From contig NC_053037.3 in the NCBI RefSeq assembly GCF_002575655.3, positions 507,292,544 through 507,356,543 of the forward strand: DNA of 64,000 nucleotides. The letters run 5' to 3'. Below are positions 23,335 to 36,088 of this stretch, piece by piece (position 1 is the first letter of the stretch; each line of letters opens with the position of its first letter). Source of the DNA: Aegilops tauschii subsp. strangulata. Taxonomy: Eukaryota; Streptophyta; Magnoliopsida; Poales; Poaceae. A program made the position numbers and the translations under genes. The notes below the pieces were generated by a model. It had not been told where the DNA came from. It searched no databases and saw nothing but the letters and a program-made list of their open reading frames with translations.

Positions 23335-25040
23335 TGTTGGGGAACGTAGTAATTTCAAAAAAAATCCTACGCACACGCAAGATCATGGTGATGCATAGCA
23401 ACGAGAGGGGAGAGTGTTGTCCACGTACCCTCGTAGACCGACTGCGGAAGCGTTATCACAACGCGGTTGATGTAGTCGTACGTCTTCACGATCCGACCGA
23501 TCAAGTACCGAACGTACGTCACCTCCGAGTTCTACACACGTTCAGCTCAATGACATCCCTCGAACTCCGATCCAGCCGAGTGTTGAGGGAGAGTTTCGTC
23601 AGCACGACGGCGTGGTGACGATGATGATGTTCCACCGATGCAGGGCTTCGCCTAAGCTCCGCAACGGTATTATCGAGGTGTAATATGGTGGAGGGGGGCA
23701 CCGCACACGGCTAAGAGATCTCAAGGATCAATTGTTGTGTCTCTGGGGTGCCCCCCTGCCCCCGTATATAAAGGAGCAAGGGGGAGGCAGCCGGCCAAGG
23801 GGAGAGGCGCGCCATAGGGGGGGAGTCCTACTCCCACCGGGAGTAGGACTCCTCCTTTCCTTGTTGGAATAGGAGAAGGGAAGGGAGAAGGAGAAAGAAG
23901 GAAGGGGGCGCCCCCCCCTCGCTAGTCCAATTCGGACTAGTCCATGGGGAGGGGTGCGGCCACCCTTTGGGGCCTTTCTCTCCTTTCCCGTATGGCCCAT
24001 TAAGGCCCAATACGAATTCCCGTAACTTTCCGGTACTCCGAAAAATACCCGAATCACTCGGAACTTTTCCGAAGTCCGAATATAGTCGTCCAATATATCG
24101 ATCTTTACGTCTCGACCATTTCAAAACTCCTCGTCATATCCCCGATCTCATCCGGGACTCCGAACTCCTTCGGTACATCAAAACTCAATAAAACTGTCAT
24201 CGTAACGTTAAGTGTGCGGACCCTACGGGTTCGAGAACTATGTAGACATGACCGAGACACGTCTCCGGTCAATAACCAATAGCGGGACCTGGATGCCCAT
24301 ATTGGCTCCCACATATTCTACGAAGATCTTTATCGGTCAGACCGCATAACAACATACGTTGTTCCCTTTGTCACCTGTATGTTACTTGCCCGAGATTTGA
24401 TCGTCGGTATCTCGATACCTAGTTCAATCTCGTTACCGGCAAGTCTCTTTACTCGTTCCGTAACACATCATCCCTAACTCATTAGTCACAATGCTTGCAA
24501 GGCTTATAGTGATGTGCATTACCGAGTGGGCCCAGAGATACCTCTCCGACAATCGGAGTGACAAATCCTAATCTCGAAATACGCCAACCCAACAAGTACC
24601 TTTGGAGACACCTGTAGAGCACCTTTATAATCACCCATTTACGTTGTGACGTTTGGTAGCACACAAAGTGTTCCTCCGGTAAACGGGAGTTGCATAATCT
24701 CATAGTCATAGGAACATGTATAAGTCATGAAGAAAGCAATAGCAACATACTAAACGATCGAGTGCTAAGCTAACGGAATGGGTCAAGTCAATCACGTCAT
24801 TCTCCTAATAAGGTGATCTCGTTAATCAAATGACAACTTATGTCTATGGCTAGGAAACATAACCATCTTTGATTAACGAGCTAGTCAAGTAGAGGCATAC
24901 TAGTGACACTCTGTTTGTCTATATATTCACACATGTATTATGTTTCCGGTTAATACAATTCTAGCATGAATAATAAACATTTATCATGATACAAGGAAAT
25001 AAATAATACTTTTTATTGCCTCTAGGGCATATTTCCTTCA
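23335..25040 (-). repeat. 3' LTR of Angela-1
   Basis: The 1706-bp LTR contains a perfect 14-bp inverted repeat with a 3-base loop at 23822-23852 and a TATA motif (TATATAAA on the plus strand) near 23764. Confidence 0.93.
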
Positions 25041-25073
25041 GTCTCCCACTTGCACTAGAGTCAATAATCTAGA

Positions 25074-26799
25074 TTACACAGTAATGATTCTTACACCCAT
25101 GGAGCCTTGGTGCTGATCATGTTTTGCTCGTGGAAGAGGCTTAGTCAACGGGTCTGCAACATTCAGATCCGTATGTATCTTGCAAATTTCTATGTCTCCT
25201 ACCTGGACTAAATCCCGGATGGAATTGAAGCGTCTTTTGATGTGCTTGGTTCTCTTGTGAAATCTGGATTCCTTTGCCAAGGCAATTGTACCAGTATTGT
25301 CACAAAAGATTTTCATAGGACCCGATGCACTAGGTATGACACCTAGATCGGATATGAACTCCTTCATTTGCTGCTTCTAAAGCAGCTATGTACTCCGCTT
25401 CACATGTAGATCCCGCCACGACGCTTTGTTTAGAACTGCACCAACTGACAGCTCCACCGTTCAATGTAAATACATATCCGGTTTGCGATTTAGAATCGTC
25501 CGGATCAGTGTCAAAGCTTGCATCAACGTAACCATTTACGATGAGCTCTTTGTCACCTCCATATACGAGAAACATATCCTTAGTCCTTTTCAGGTATTTC
25601 AGGATGTTCTTGACCGCTGTCCAGTGATCCACTCCTGGATTACTTTGGTACCTTCCTGCTAGACTTATAGCAAGGCATACATCAGGTCTGGTACACAGCA
25701 TTGCATACATGATAGAGCCTATGGCTGAAGCATAGGGGACATCTTTCATCTTCTCTCTATCTTCTGCAGTGGTCGGGCATTGAGTCTTACTCAACTTCAC
25801 ACCTTGCAACACAGGCAAGAATCCTTTCTTTGCTTGATCCATTTTGAACTTCTTCAAAACTTTGTCAAGGTATGTGCTTTGTGAAAGTCCAATTAAGCGT
25901 CTTGATCTATCTCTATAGATCTTGATGCCCAATATATACGCAGCTTCACCGAGGTCTTTCATTGAAAAACTCTTATTCAAGTATCCCTTTATGCTATCCA
26001 GAAATTCTATATCATTTCCAATCAGTAATATGTCATCCACATATAATATCAGAAATGCTATAGAGCTCCCACTCACTTTCTTGTAAATACAGGCTTCTCC
26101 AAAAGTCTGTATAAAACCAAATGCTTTGATCACACTATCAAAGCGTTTATTCCAACTCCGAGAGGCTTGCACCAGTCCATAAATGGATCGCTGGAGCTTG
26201 CACACTTTGTTAGCTCCCTTTGGATCGACAAAACCTTCTGGTTGCATCATATACAACTCTTCTTCCAGAAATCCATTTAGGAATGCAGTTTTGACATCCA
26301 TTTGCCAAATTTCATAATCATAAAATGCGGCAATTGCTAACATGATTCGGACAGACTTAAGCATCGCTACGGGTGAGAAGGTCTCATCGTAGTCAATCCC
26401 TTGAACTTGTCGAAAACCTTTCGCAACAAGTCGAGCTTTATAGACAGTAACATTACCATCAGCGTCAGTCTTCTTCTTGAAGATCCATTTATTTTCAATG
26501 GCTTGCCGATCATTGGGCAAGTCAACCAAAGTCCATACTTTGTTCTCATACATGGATCCCATCTCAGATTTCATGGCCTCAAGCCATTTTGCGGAATCTG
26601 GGCTCACCATCGCTTCTTCATAGTTCGTAGGTTCGTTATGGTCTAGTAACATAACTTCCAGAACAGGATTACCATACCACTCTGGTGCGGATCTCACTCT
26701 GGTTGATCTACGAGGTTCAGTAATAACTTGATCTGAAGTTTCATGATCATCATCATTAACTTCCTCACTAATTGGTGTAGGTGTCTCAGAAACTGGTTT
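25074..26799 (-). pseudogene. Angela-1 reverse transcriptase and RNase H part of the polyprotein
   Basis: In the same frame as gag-integrase, beyond the TAG, this codes for the Copia reverse transcriptase with the catalytic YVDDILL. RNase H follows, with SQTGYVF and CEAEYIAALEAANEG. Near 25350-25370 the frame shifts by one, and the last 97 residues (from KEFISDLGV to the C-terminus) are in another frame. From family knowledge, a short stretch next to a repeated GGAGT-like word seems missing, which suggests a small deletion. The enzyme copies element RNA into cDNA. With both breaks, this copy cannot make an intact polyprotein, though it could still be mobilised in trans. Confidence 0.92.
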
Positions 26800-29046
26800 C
26801 TATGATGAACTACTTTCCAATAAGGGAGCAGGTATAGTTACCTCATCAAGTTCTACTTTCCTCCCACTCACTTCTTTCGAGAGAAACTCCTTCTCTAGAA
26901 AATTTCCGAATTTAGCAACAAAAGTTTTTCCTTCGGATCTATGATAGAAGGTATACCCAACAGTCTCCTTTGGGTATCCTATGAAGACACATTTCTCCGA
27001 TTTGGGTTCGAGCTTATCAGGTTGAAGTTTCTTCACATAAGCATCGCAGCCCCAAACTTTAAGAAACGACAACTTTGGTTTCTTGCCAAACCACAGTTCA
27101 TAAGGCGTCGTCTCAACGGGTTTTGATGGTGCCCTATTTAACGTGAATGCAGCCGTCTCTAAAGCATAACCCCAAAACGATAGCGGTAAATCAGTAAGAG
27201 ACATCATAGATCGCACCATATCTAGTAAAGTGCGATTACGACGTTCGGACACACCATTACGTTGTGGTGTTCCGGGTGGCGTGAGTTGTGAAACTATTCC
27301 GCATTGTTTCAAATGTAGACCAAACTCATAACTCAAATATTCTCCTCCACGATCTGATCGTAGAAACTTTATTTTCTTGTTACGATGATTTTCAACTTCA
27401 CTCTGAAATTCTTTGAACTTTTCAAATGTTTCAGACTTATGTTTCATTAAGTAGATATACCCATATCTGCTTAAATCATCTGTGAAGGTGAGAAAATAAC
27501 GATATCCGCCACGAGCCTCAACATTCATCGGACCACATACATCTGTATGTATGATTTCCAACAAATCTGTTGCTCTCTCCATAGTTCCGGAGAACGGTGT
27601 TTTAGTCATCTTGCCCATGAGGCACGGTTCGCAAGTACCAAGTGATTCATAATCAAGTGGTTCCAAAAGTCCATCAGTATGGAGTTTCTTCATGCGCTTT
27701 ACACCGATATGACCTAAACGGCAATGCCACAAATAAGTTGCACTATCATTATCAACTCTACATCTTTTGGTTTCAATATTATGAATATGTGTATCATTAC
27801 TATCGAGATTCAACAAAAATAGACCATTCTTCAAGGGTGCATGACCATAAAAGATATTACTCATATAAATAGAACAACCATTATTCTCTGATTTAAATGA
27901 ATAACCGTCTCGCATCAAACAAGATCCAGATATAATGTTCATGCTCAACGCTGGCACCAAATAACAATTATTTAGGTCTAAAACTAATCCTGAAGGTAGA
28001 TGTAGAGGTAGCGTGCCGACCGCGATCACATCGACTTTGGAACCATTTCCCACGCGCATCGTCACCTCGTCCTTAGCCAATCTTCGCTTAATCCGTAGCC
28101 CCTGTTTCGAGTTGCAAATATTAGCAACAGAACCAGTATCAAATACCCAGGTGCTACTGCGAGCATTAGTAAGGTACACATCAATAACATGTATATCACA
28201 TATACCTTTGTTCACCTTGCCATCCTTCTTATCCGCCAAATACTTTGGGCAGTTCCGCTTCCAGTGACCAGTTTGCTTGCAGTAGAAGCACTCAGTTTCA
28301 GGCTTAGGTCCAGACTTGGGTTTCTTCTCCTGAGCAGCAACTTGTTTGTTGTTCTTCTTGAAGTTCCCTTTCTTCTTCCCTTTACCCTTTTTCTTGAAAC
28401 TGGTGGTCTTATTGACCATCAACACTTGATGCTCCTTTTTGATTTCTACCTCCGCAGCCTTTAGCATTGCGAAGAGCTCGGGAATTGTCTTACTCATCCC
28501 TTGCATATTATAGTTCATCACGAAGCTCTTGTAGCTTGGTGGCAGTGATTGAAGAATTCTGTCAATAACGCTATCATTCGGAAGATTAACTCCCAGTTGA
28601 ATTAAGTGATTGTTATACCCAGACATTTTGAGTATATGCTCACTGACAGAACTATTCTCTTCCATCTTGCAGCTGAAGAACTTATTGGAGACTTCATATC
28701 TCTCAATTCGGGCATTTGCTTGAAATATTAACTTCAACTCCCGGAACATCTCATATGCTCCATGACGTTCAAAACGTCGTTGAAGACCCGGTTCTAAGCC
28801 GTAAAGCATGGCACACTGAACTATCGAGTAGTCATCAGCTTTGCTCTGCCAGACGTTCATAACATCTGGTGTTGCTCCTGCAGCAGGCCTAGCACCCAGC
28901 GGTGCTTCCAGGACGTAATTCTTCTGTGCAGCAATGAGGATAATCCTCAAGTTACGGACACAGTCCGTGTAATTGCTACCATCATCTTTCAACTTTGCTT
29001 TCTCAAGAAACGCATTAAAATTTAACGGAACAACAGCACGGGCCAT
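26800..29046 (-). pseudogene. Angela-1 Gag, protease and integrase part of the polyprotein
   Basis: The frame starts MARAVVPLNF at 29046 and runs 748 residues. Gag covers roughly residues 1-250, followed by a CCHC zinc knuckle (CFYCKQTGHWKRNC, about 253-266). The aspartic protease shows VFDTGS at about 302. The integrase has a zinc-binding HCRLGH segment and a core with HTDVCGP, SDRGGEY and the Glu of NGVSERRNRT (the D-D-E set). The gene makes virus-like particle protein and integrates the cDNA. It ends at a TAG (26800-26802) that is in frame with the downstream part, so the polyprotein is cut between integrase and reverse transcriptase. I treat this as an inactivating mutation, because the next frame continues without other change. 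Confidence 0.92.
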
Positions 29047-30302
29047 CTATCTACAATTAACATAGACAAGCAAAATATACTATCAGGTACTAAGTTCATG
29101 ATAAATTCAAGTTCAATTAATCATATTACTTAAGAACTCCCACTTAGATAGACATCCCTCTAATCCTCTAAGTGATCATGTGATCCATATCAACTAAACC
29201 ATGTTCGATCATCACGTGAGATGGAGTAGTTTCAATGGTGAACATCACTATGTTGATCATATCTACTATATGATTCACGCTCGACCTTTCGGTCTCCGTG
29301 TTCCGAGGCCATATCTGTTATATGCTAGGCTCGTCAAGTTTAACCTGAGTATTCCGCGTGTGCAACTGTTTTGCACCCGTTGTATTTGAACGTAGAGCCT
29401 ATCACACCCGATCATCACGTGGTGTCTCAGCACGAAGAACTTTCGCAACGGTGCATACTCAGGGAGAACACTTATACTTTGATAATTTAGTGAAGGATCA
29501 TCTTATAATGCTACCGTCAAACAAAGCAAGATAAGATGCATAAAGGATTAACATCACATGCAATCAATATAAGTGATATGATATGGCCATCATCATCTTG
29601 TGCTTGTGATCTCCATCTCCGAAGCACCGTGCTTGTGATCTCCATCTCCGAAGCACCGTCATGATCACCATCGTCACCGGCGCGACACCTTGATCTCCAT
29701 CGTAGCATCGTTGTCGTCTCGCCAACTTATTTCTTTTACGACTATCGCTACCGCTTAGTGATAAAGTAAAACTATTACATGGCGATTGCATCTCATACAA
29801 TAAAGCGACAACCATATGGCTCCTGCCAGTTGCCGATAACTCGGTTACAAAACATGATCATCTCATACAACACATTATATCACATCATGTCTTGACCATA
29901 TCACATCACAACATGCCCTGCAAAAACAAGTTAGACGTCCTCTACTTTGTTGTTGCAAGTTTTACGTGGCTGCTACGGGCTTAGCAAGAACCGTTCTTAC
30001 CTACGCATCAAAACCACAACGATAGTTTGTCAAGTTGGTGCTATTTTAACCTTCGCAAGGACCGGGCGTAGCCACACTCGGTTCAACTAAAGTGAGAGAG
30101 ACAGACACCCGCCGGTCACCTTTAAGCAACGAGTGCTCGCAACGGTGAAACCAGTCTCGCGTAAGCGTACGCGTAATGTTGGTCCGGGCCGCTTCATCTC
30201 ACAATACCGCTGAACCAAAGTATGACATGCTGGTAAGCAGTATGACTTATATCGCCCACAACTCACTTGTGTTCTACTCGTGCATAGCATCAACGCATAA
30301 AA
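29047..30302 (-). promoter_or_regulatory. Untranslated leader of Angela-1
   Basis: About 1.26 kb between the primer-binding site and the gag start codon. A near-duplicate phrase, GTGCTTGTGATCTCCATCTC, occurs twice in tandem near 29600-29660. Long leaders are normal in this family and are expected to hold packaging and dimerisation signals. Confidence 0.7.
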
Positions 30303-30319
30303 CCTGGCTCGGATGCCAC

Positions 30320-32029
30320 TGTTGGGGAACGTAGTAATTTCAAAAAAATTCCTACGCACACGCAAGATCATGGTGATGCATAGCAACGAGAGGGGAGAGT
30401 GTTGTTCACGTACCCTCGTAGACCGACAGCGGAAGCGTTATCACAACGCGGTTGATGTAGTCGTACGTCTTCACGATCCGACTGATCAAGTACCGAACGT
30501 ACGGCACCTCCGAGTTCTACACACGTTCAGCTCGATGACATCCCTCGAACTCCGATCCAGCCGAGTGTTGAGGGAGAGTTTCGTCAGCACGACGGCGTGG
30601 TGACGATGATGATGTTCCACCGACGCAGGGCTTCGCCTAAGCTCCGCAACGGTATTATCGAGGTGTAATATGGTGGAGGGGGCACCGCACACGGCTAAGA
30701 GATCTCAAGGATCAATTGTTGTGTCTCTGGGGTGCCCCCCTGCCCCCGTATATAAAGGAGCAAGGGGGAGGCAGCCGGCCAAGGGGAGAGGCGCGCCATA
30801 GGGGGGGAGTCCTACTCCCACCGGGAGTAGGACTCCTCCTTTCCTTGTGGGAGTAGGAGAAGGGAAGGGGGAAGGAGAAAGAAGGAAGGGTGCGCCCCCC
30901 TTCCCTAGTCCAATTCGGACCAGACCATGGGGAGGGGTGTGGCCACCTTTTGAGGCCTTTCTCTCCTTTCACGTATGGCCCATTAAGGCCCAATACGAAT
31001 TCCCGTAACTCTCCGGTACTCCGAAAAATACCCGAATCACTCGGAACCTTTCCGAAGTCCGAATATAATCGTCCAATATATCGATCTTTACGTCTCGACC
31101 ATTTCGAGACTCCTCGTCATATCCCCGATCTCATCCGGGACTCCGAACTCCTTCGGTACATCAAAACTCAATAAAACTGTCATCGTAACGTTAAGCGTGC
31201 GGACCCTACGGGTTCGAGAACTATGTAGACATGACCGAGACACGTCTCCGGTCAATAACCAATAGCAGGACCTGGATGCCCATATTGGCTCCCACATATT
31301 CTACGAAGATCTTTATCGGTCAGACCGCATAACAACATACGTTGTTCCCTTTGTCACCGGTATGTTACTTGCCCGAGATTTGATCGTCGGTATCTCGATA
31401 CCTAGTTCAATCTCGTTACCGGCAAGTCTCTTTACTCGTTCCGTAACACATCATCCCGCAACTAACTCATTAGTCACAATGCTTGCAAGGCTTATAGTGA
31501 TGTGCATTACCGAGTGGGCCCAGAGATACCTCTCCGACAATCGGAGTGACAAATCCTAATCTCGAAATACGCCAACCCAACAAATACCTTTGGAGACACC
31601 TGTAGAGCACCTTTATAATAACCCATTTACGTTGTGACGTTTGGTAGCACACAAAGTGTTCCTCCAGTAAACGGGAGTTGCATAATCTCATAGTCATAGG
31701 AACATGTATAAGTCATGAAGAAAGCAATAGCAACATACTAAACGATCGAGTGCTAAGCTAACGGAATGGGTCAAGTCAATCACATCATTCTCCTAATGAG
31801 GTGATCTCGTTAATCAAATGACAACTTATGTCTATGGCTAGGAAACATAACCATCTTTGATTAACGAGCTAGTCAAGTAGAGGCATACTAGTGACACTCT
31901 GTTTGTCTATATATTCACACATGTATTATGTTTCCGGTTAATACAATTCTAGCATGAATAATAAACATTTATCATAATACAAGGAAATAAATAATACTTT
32001 ATTATTGCCTCTAGGGCATATTTCCTTCA
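30320..32029 (-). repeat. 5' LTR of Angela-1
   Basis: The 1710-bp LTR carries the same 14-bp inverted repeat at 30806-30836 and a TATA motif near 30750. Transcription would run on the minus strand into gag-pol. Confidence 0.93.
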
Positions 32030-32034
32030 ACTAC

Positions 32035-32691
32035 GATGATGATGATGGCCCTGGCGGTGTTTCGGCGCCACCGGGGGAGAGGGGGAGAGAGCCCCCTTCT
32101 TCTTATTCTTCCTTGACCTTCTCCCTAGATGGGAGAAGGGTTTCCCCTCTGGTCCATGGCCTCCATGGCATGGGAGGGGCGAGAGCCCCTCCGAGATTGG
32201 ATCTGTCACTCTGTCTCTCTCTGTTTCTGCGCTCCAGATTCTGGCCTTTCACCGTTTCTTATATTCCCGGAGATCCGTAACTCCGATTGGGCTGAAATTT
32301 GAACATGATTTCTATCCGGATATTGGCTTTCTTGCGGCGAAAGAAGGGAACCAACCGCCTTACGGGGTGGCCACGAGGTTCAGGGGCGCGCCCACCCCCC
32401 TGGGGCGCGCCGCCTGCCTCGTGGCCCCCTCGGGCATCGTCCCGCGTTGATTCTTCTTCCCAAAAATCACATATATTCCAAAAAAATCTCCGTCAGTTTT
32501 TATCCCGTTTGGACTCCGTTTGATATGGATTTTCTGCGAAACAAAAACATGCAACAAACAGGAACTGGCACTGGGCACTGGATCAATATGTTAGTCCCAA
32601 AAATAGTATAAAAAGTTGCCAAAAGTATGTAAAAGTTGTAGAATATTGGCATGGAACAATAAAAAATTATAGATACGACAGAGACGTATCA
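32035..32691 (-). repeat. Right (5') LTR of element A, right part
   Basis: This resumes the LTR after Angela-1 and ends in GAGACGTATCA at 32691. The next bases (GTACT, 32692-32696) would be the target duplication. Its partner on the left is deleted. Confidence 0.9.
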
Positions 32692-35600
32692 GTACTACAA
32701 TCACTTGAATCAAGTGGGAGTTAATCTTCTAGATAAGATAGTGATCGACAGAGTTCTCTAGTTAGTATCACCAAGCTACTAGAACTTCGTGATGAACTAT
32801 AATGTGCAAGGGATAACGAAAAAGATTCCCGAGCTCTTCGTGATGCTGAAATCGGCAAAGGTAGAAATCAAGAAAGAGCATCAAGTGTTGATGGTTAACA
32901 AGACCACTAGTTTCAAGAAAAAGGGAAAAGGAAATGAAAGGGAACTTCAAGAAGAATGACAAGCAAGTTGCCACTCCCGTGAGGAAGCCCAAAAGCTAGA
33001 CCTAAGCCTGAAACTAAGTGCTTCTACTGCAAAGGGAATGGTCACTGGAAGCGGAACTACCCCAAATACTTGGCGGATAAGAAGGATGGCAAGATGAACA
33101 AAGGTATATTTGATATACATGTTATTTATGTGTACTTTACTAGTGTTCATAGTAACCCCAGGGTATTTCATACCGGTTCAGTTGCTAAGATTAGTAGCTC
33201 GAAACAGGAGTTGCAAAATGAACAGAGACTAGTTAATGGCGAGGTGACGATGTGTGTTGGAAGTGATTCCAAGGTTGATAAGATCACCATCGCACACTCC
33301 CTCTACCTTCAGGATTGACCTAAATAAATGTTATTTGGTGTTTGAGTTGAGCATGAATATGATTGGATCATGTTTATTGTGATACGGTTATTCATTTAAA
33401 TCAGAGAATAATTGTTGTTTTGTTTACATGAATAAAACCTTCTATGGTCATACACCCAATGTAAATGGTTTATTGAATCTCGAGCGTAGTGATACACATA
33501 TTCATAATATTGATGCCAAAAGATGCAAAGTTGATAATGATAGTGCAACATATTTGTGGCACTGTCGTTTAGGTCATATTGGTGTAAAGCGCATGAAGAA
33601 ACTCCATACGGATGGATTTTTGGAATCACTTGATTATGAATCATTTGATACTTGTGAACCATGCCTCAAGGGCAAGATGACTAAAACCCCGTTCTCCGGA
33701 ATAATGGAGTGAGCCAATGACTTATTGGAAATAATACATATGTATGCGGTCCGATGAGTGTTGACGCACGCGGCGGGTATCGTTATATTCTGACCTTCAC
33801 AGATGATTTGAGCAGATATGGGTATATCTACTTAATGAAACACAAGTCTGAAACATTTGAAAAGTTCAAGGAATTTCAGAGTGAAGTGAAGAATCATCGT
33901 AACAAGAAAATAAAGTTTCTATGATCTGATCACGGAGGTGAATATTTGAGTTACGAGTTTGACCTTCATTTAAAACAATGTGGAATAGTTTCACAACTCA
34001 CGCCACCTGGAACACCATAGCGTAATGGTGTGTCCGAACGTCGTAACCGTACTTTATTAGATATGGTGCGATCTATGATGTCTCTTACCGATTTACCACT
34101 ATCATTTTGGGGTTATGCATTAGAGACAGTTGCATTCACGTTAAATAGGGCACCGTCTAAATCCGTTGAGACGACACCGTATGAACTGTGGTTTGGCAAG
34201 AAACCTAAGTTGTCGTTTCTTAAAGTTTGGGGTTGCGACACTTATGTCAAAAGGCTTCATCCTGATAAGCTCGAACCCAAATCGGAGAAGTGCATCTTCA
34301 TAGGATACCCTAAGGAAACAATTGGGTACACCTTCTACCACAGATCTGAAGGCAATATCTTTGTTGCCGAGAATGGAACCTTTCTAGAGAAGTAGTTTCT
34401 CTCGAAAGAAGTGAGTGGGAAGAAAGTAGAACTTGATTAGGTAATTGTACCTTCTCTCGAATTGGAAAGTAGCACATCAGTTAAATCCGTTCCCGTGATG
34501 CCTACACCAACTAGAGAGGAAGCTAATGATGATGATCATGAAACTTCGGATCAAGTTACTACTGGACCTCGTAGGTCGAACAGAGCACGTTCCGCACCAG
34601 AGTAGTATGGTAATCATGTCCTGGAAGTCATGTTATTAGACCATGGCGAACCTACGAACTATGAATAAGTTATGATGAGCCCAGATTCCGACAGATGGCT
34701 TGAGGCCATGAAATCTGAGATAGGATCCATGTATGAGAACAAAGTGTGGACTTTGGTGGACTTGCCCGATGATCGGCAAGCCATTGAGAATAAATGGATC
34801 TTCAAGAGGAAGACGGGCGTTGATGGTAGTGTTACTATCTACAAAGCTCGACTTGTCGCATAAGGTTTTCGACAAGTTCAAGGTGTTGACTACGATGAGA
34901 TTTTCTCACTCGTAGCGATGCTTAAGTCTGTCCGAATCATGTTAGCAATTGCCGCATTTTATGAAATCTGGCAAATGGATGTCAAAACTGCATTCTTTAA
35001 TGGATTTCTGAAAGAAGAGTTGTATATGATGCAACCATAAGGTTTTGTCGATCCTAAAGGTGCTAACAAAGTGTGCAAGCTCCAGCGATCCATCTATGGA
35101 CTGGTGCAAGCATCTCGGAGTTGAAATATATGCTTTGATGAGGTGATCAAAGCATATGGTTTTATACAAACTTACGGTGAAGCCTGTATTTACAAGAAAG
35201 TGAGTGGGAGCTCTGTAGCATTTCTGATATTATATGTGGATGACATATTGCTGATTGGAAATGATATAGAATTTCTGGCTAGCATAAAAGGATACTTGAA
35301 TAAGAATTTTTCAATGAAAGACCTCGATGAAGCTACTTATATATTGGGCATCAAGATCTATAGGGATAGATCGAGACGCTTAATAGGACTTTCACAAAGC
35401 GCATACCTTGACAAAGTTTTGAAAAGGTTCAAAAATGGGTTAGTCAAAAGAAAGGGTTCTTGTCAGTGTTGCAAGGTGTGAAGTTGAGTAAGACTCAAAG
35501 CCCGACCACGGCAAAACATAGAGAGAGAATGAAAGTCATTCCCTATGCCTAAGCCATAGGTTCTATAAAGTATGCCATGCTGTGTACCAGACCTGTTGTG

Positions 35601-35935
35601 TGCCCTGCCAATGAGTTTGGCAAGGGGGTACAATAGTGATCCAGCAGTAGATCACTAGATAGCGGTCAAAATTATCCTTAGAGGACTATGGAAATATTTC
35701 TCGGTTATGGAGGTGATAAAGAGTTCGTCGTAAAGAGTTACGTCGATGCAAGCTTTTACACCAATCCAGATAACTCTGAGCCTCAATCTGGATACGTATT
35801 GAAAGTGGGAGCAATTACCTAGAGTAGCTCCATACAGAGCATTGTAGACATAGAAATTTGTGAAATACATACGGATCTGAATGTGGCAGACCCGTTGACT
35901 AAACGTCTCTCACAAGCAAAACATGATCACACCTT
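32692..35935 (+). pseudogene. Decayed gag-pol of Angela-2
   Basis: Gag resumes at about codon 144 of the family frame. Pieces can be followed in order: zinc knuckle (33019-33060, last Cys changed to Tyr), protease (the catalytic Asp of DTG changed to His near 33170), integrase (HCRLGH and CEPCLKGK, 33540-33690; NGVSERRNRT, 34025), reverse transcriptase (YVDDILL, near 35235) and RNase H. At least eight in-frame stops interrupt it, for example near 33712, 33922, 34018, 34393, 34437, 34603, 34665 and 34861, besides indels. It is dead as a gene and clearly older than Angela-1. Confidence 0.9.
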
Positions 35936-35945
35936 AGTACTCTTT

Positions 35946-36088
35946 GGGTGTTAATCACATAGCGATGTGAACTAGATTATTGACTCTAGTAAACTCTTTG
36001 GGTATTGGTCACATGGCGATGTGAACTATTGGTGTTAAATCACATGGCGATGTGAACTAGATTATTGACTCTAGTGCAAGCGGGAGAC
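35946..36088 (+). repeat. Threefold local repeat before the Angela-2 polypurine tract
   Basis: The phrase TCACATNGCGATGTGAACTA occurs three times (near 35955, 36009 and 36040). Each contains the inverted pair TCACAT/ATGTGA. The polypurine tract GCAAGCGGGAGAC follows directly before the LTR at 36089. Confidence 0.75.

Larger units (their letters stand above)
23335..32029 (-). mobile_element. Near-intact Angela/BARE/WIS-type Copia retrotransposon (Angela-1)
   Basis: The 8695-bp element has TG...CA ends and the 5-bp target duplication ACTAC at 23330-23334 and 32030-32034. The LTRs are 23335-25040 (3') and 30320-32029 (5'), starting TGAAGGAAATATGCCC on the minus strand. By eye I count about 33 substitutions over 1.7 kb (about 2%) and a few small indels, so the insertion is young. 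The polypurine tract (AAGTGGGAGAC, minus strand) lies at 25041-25051. The primer-binding site for initiator tRNA-Met lies at 30303-30318. Gag-pol is a single frame with one stop and one small deletion. The element sits in the 5' LTR of element A. Confidence 0.95.
16693..32691 (-). mobile_element. Non-autonomous Gypsy element A with an extra PBS stub, split by Angela-1
   Basis: The order on the plus strand is a 78-bp leader and primer-site stub (16693-16770), a complete LTR (16771-18282), interior (18283-22463), and a second LTR (22464-23334 plus 32035-32691). The polypurine tract at 18283-18296 and the primer site at 22436-22453 show minus orientation. The left LTR should be followed by target DNA but is followed by a second primer-site stub, so the source had at least three LTRs, or an adjacent copy. 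About 310 bp of the host gag are missing at this junction. The LTRs are about 1.51-1.53 kb. Confidence 0.85.

Noticed and set aside
23437..24093. Frames of 60-121 residues repeated at 30486-30993
   Set aside because: They are in the two LTRs of Angela-1; the repetition reflects LTR identity, not gene duplication.
26800..26802. TAG between integrase and reverse transcriptase in Angela-1 as a readthrough codon
   Set aside because: The family is normally one open frame, and this copy also has a frameshift downstream; a simple mutation is the easier explanation.
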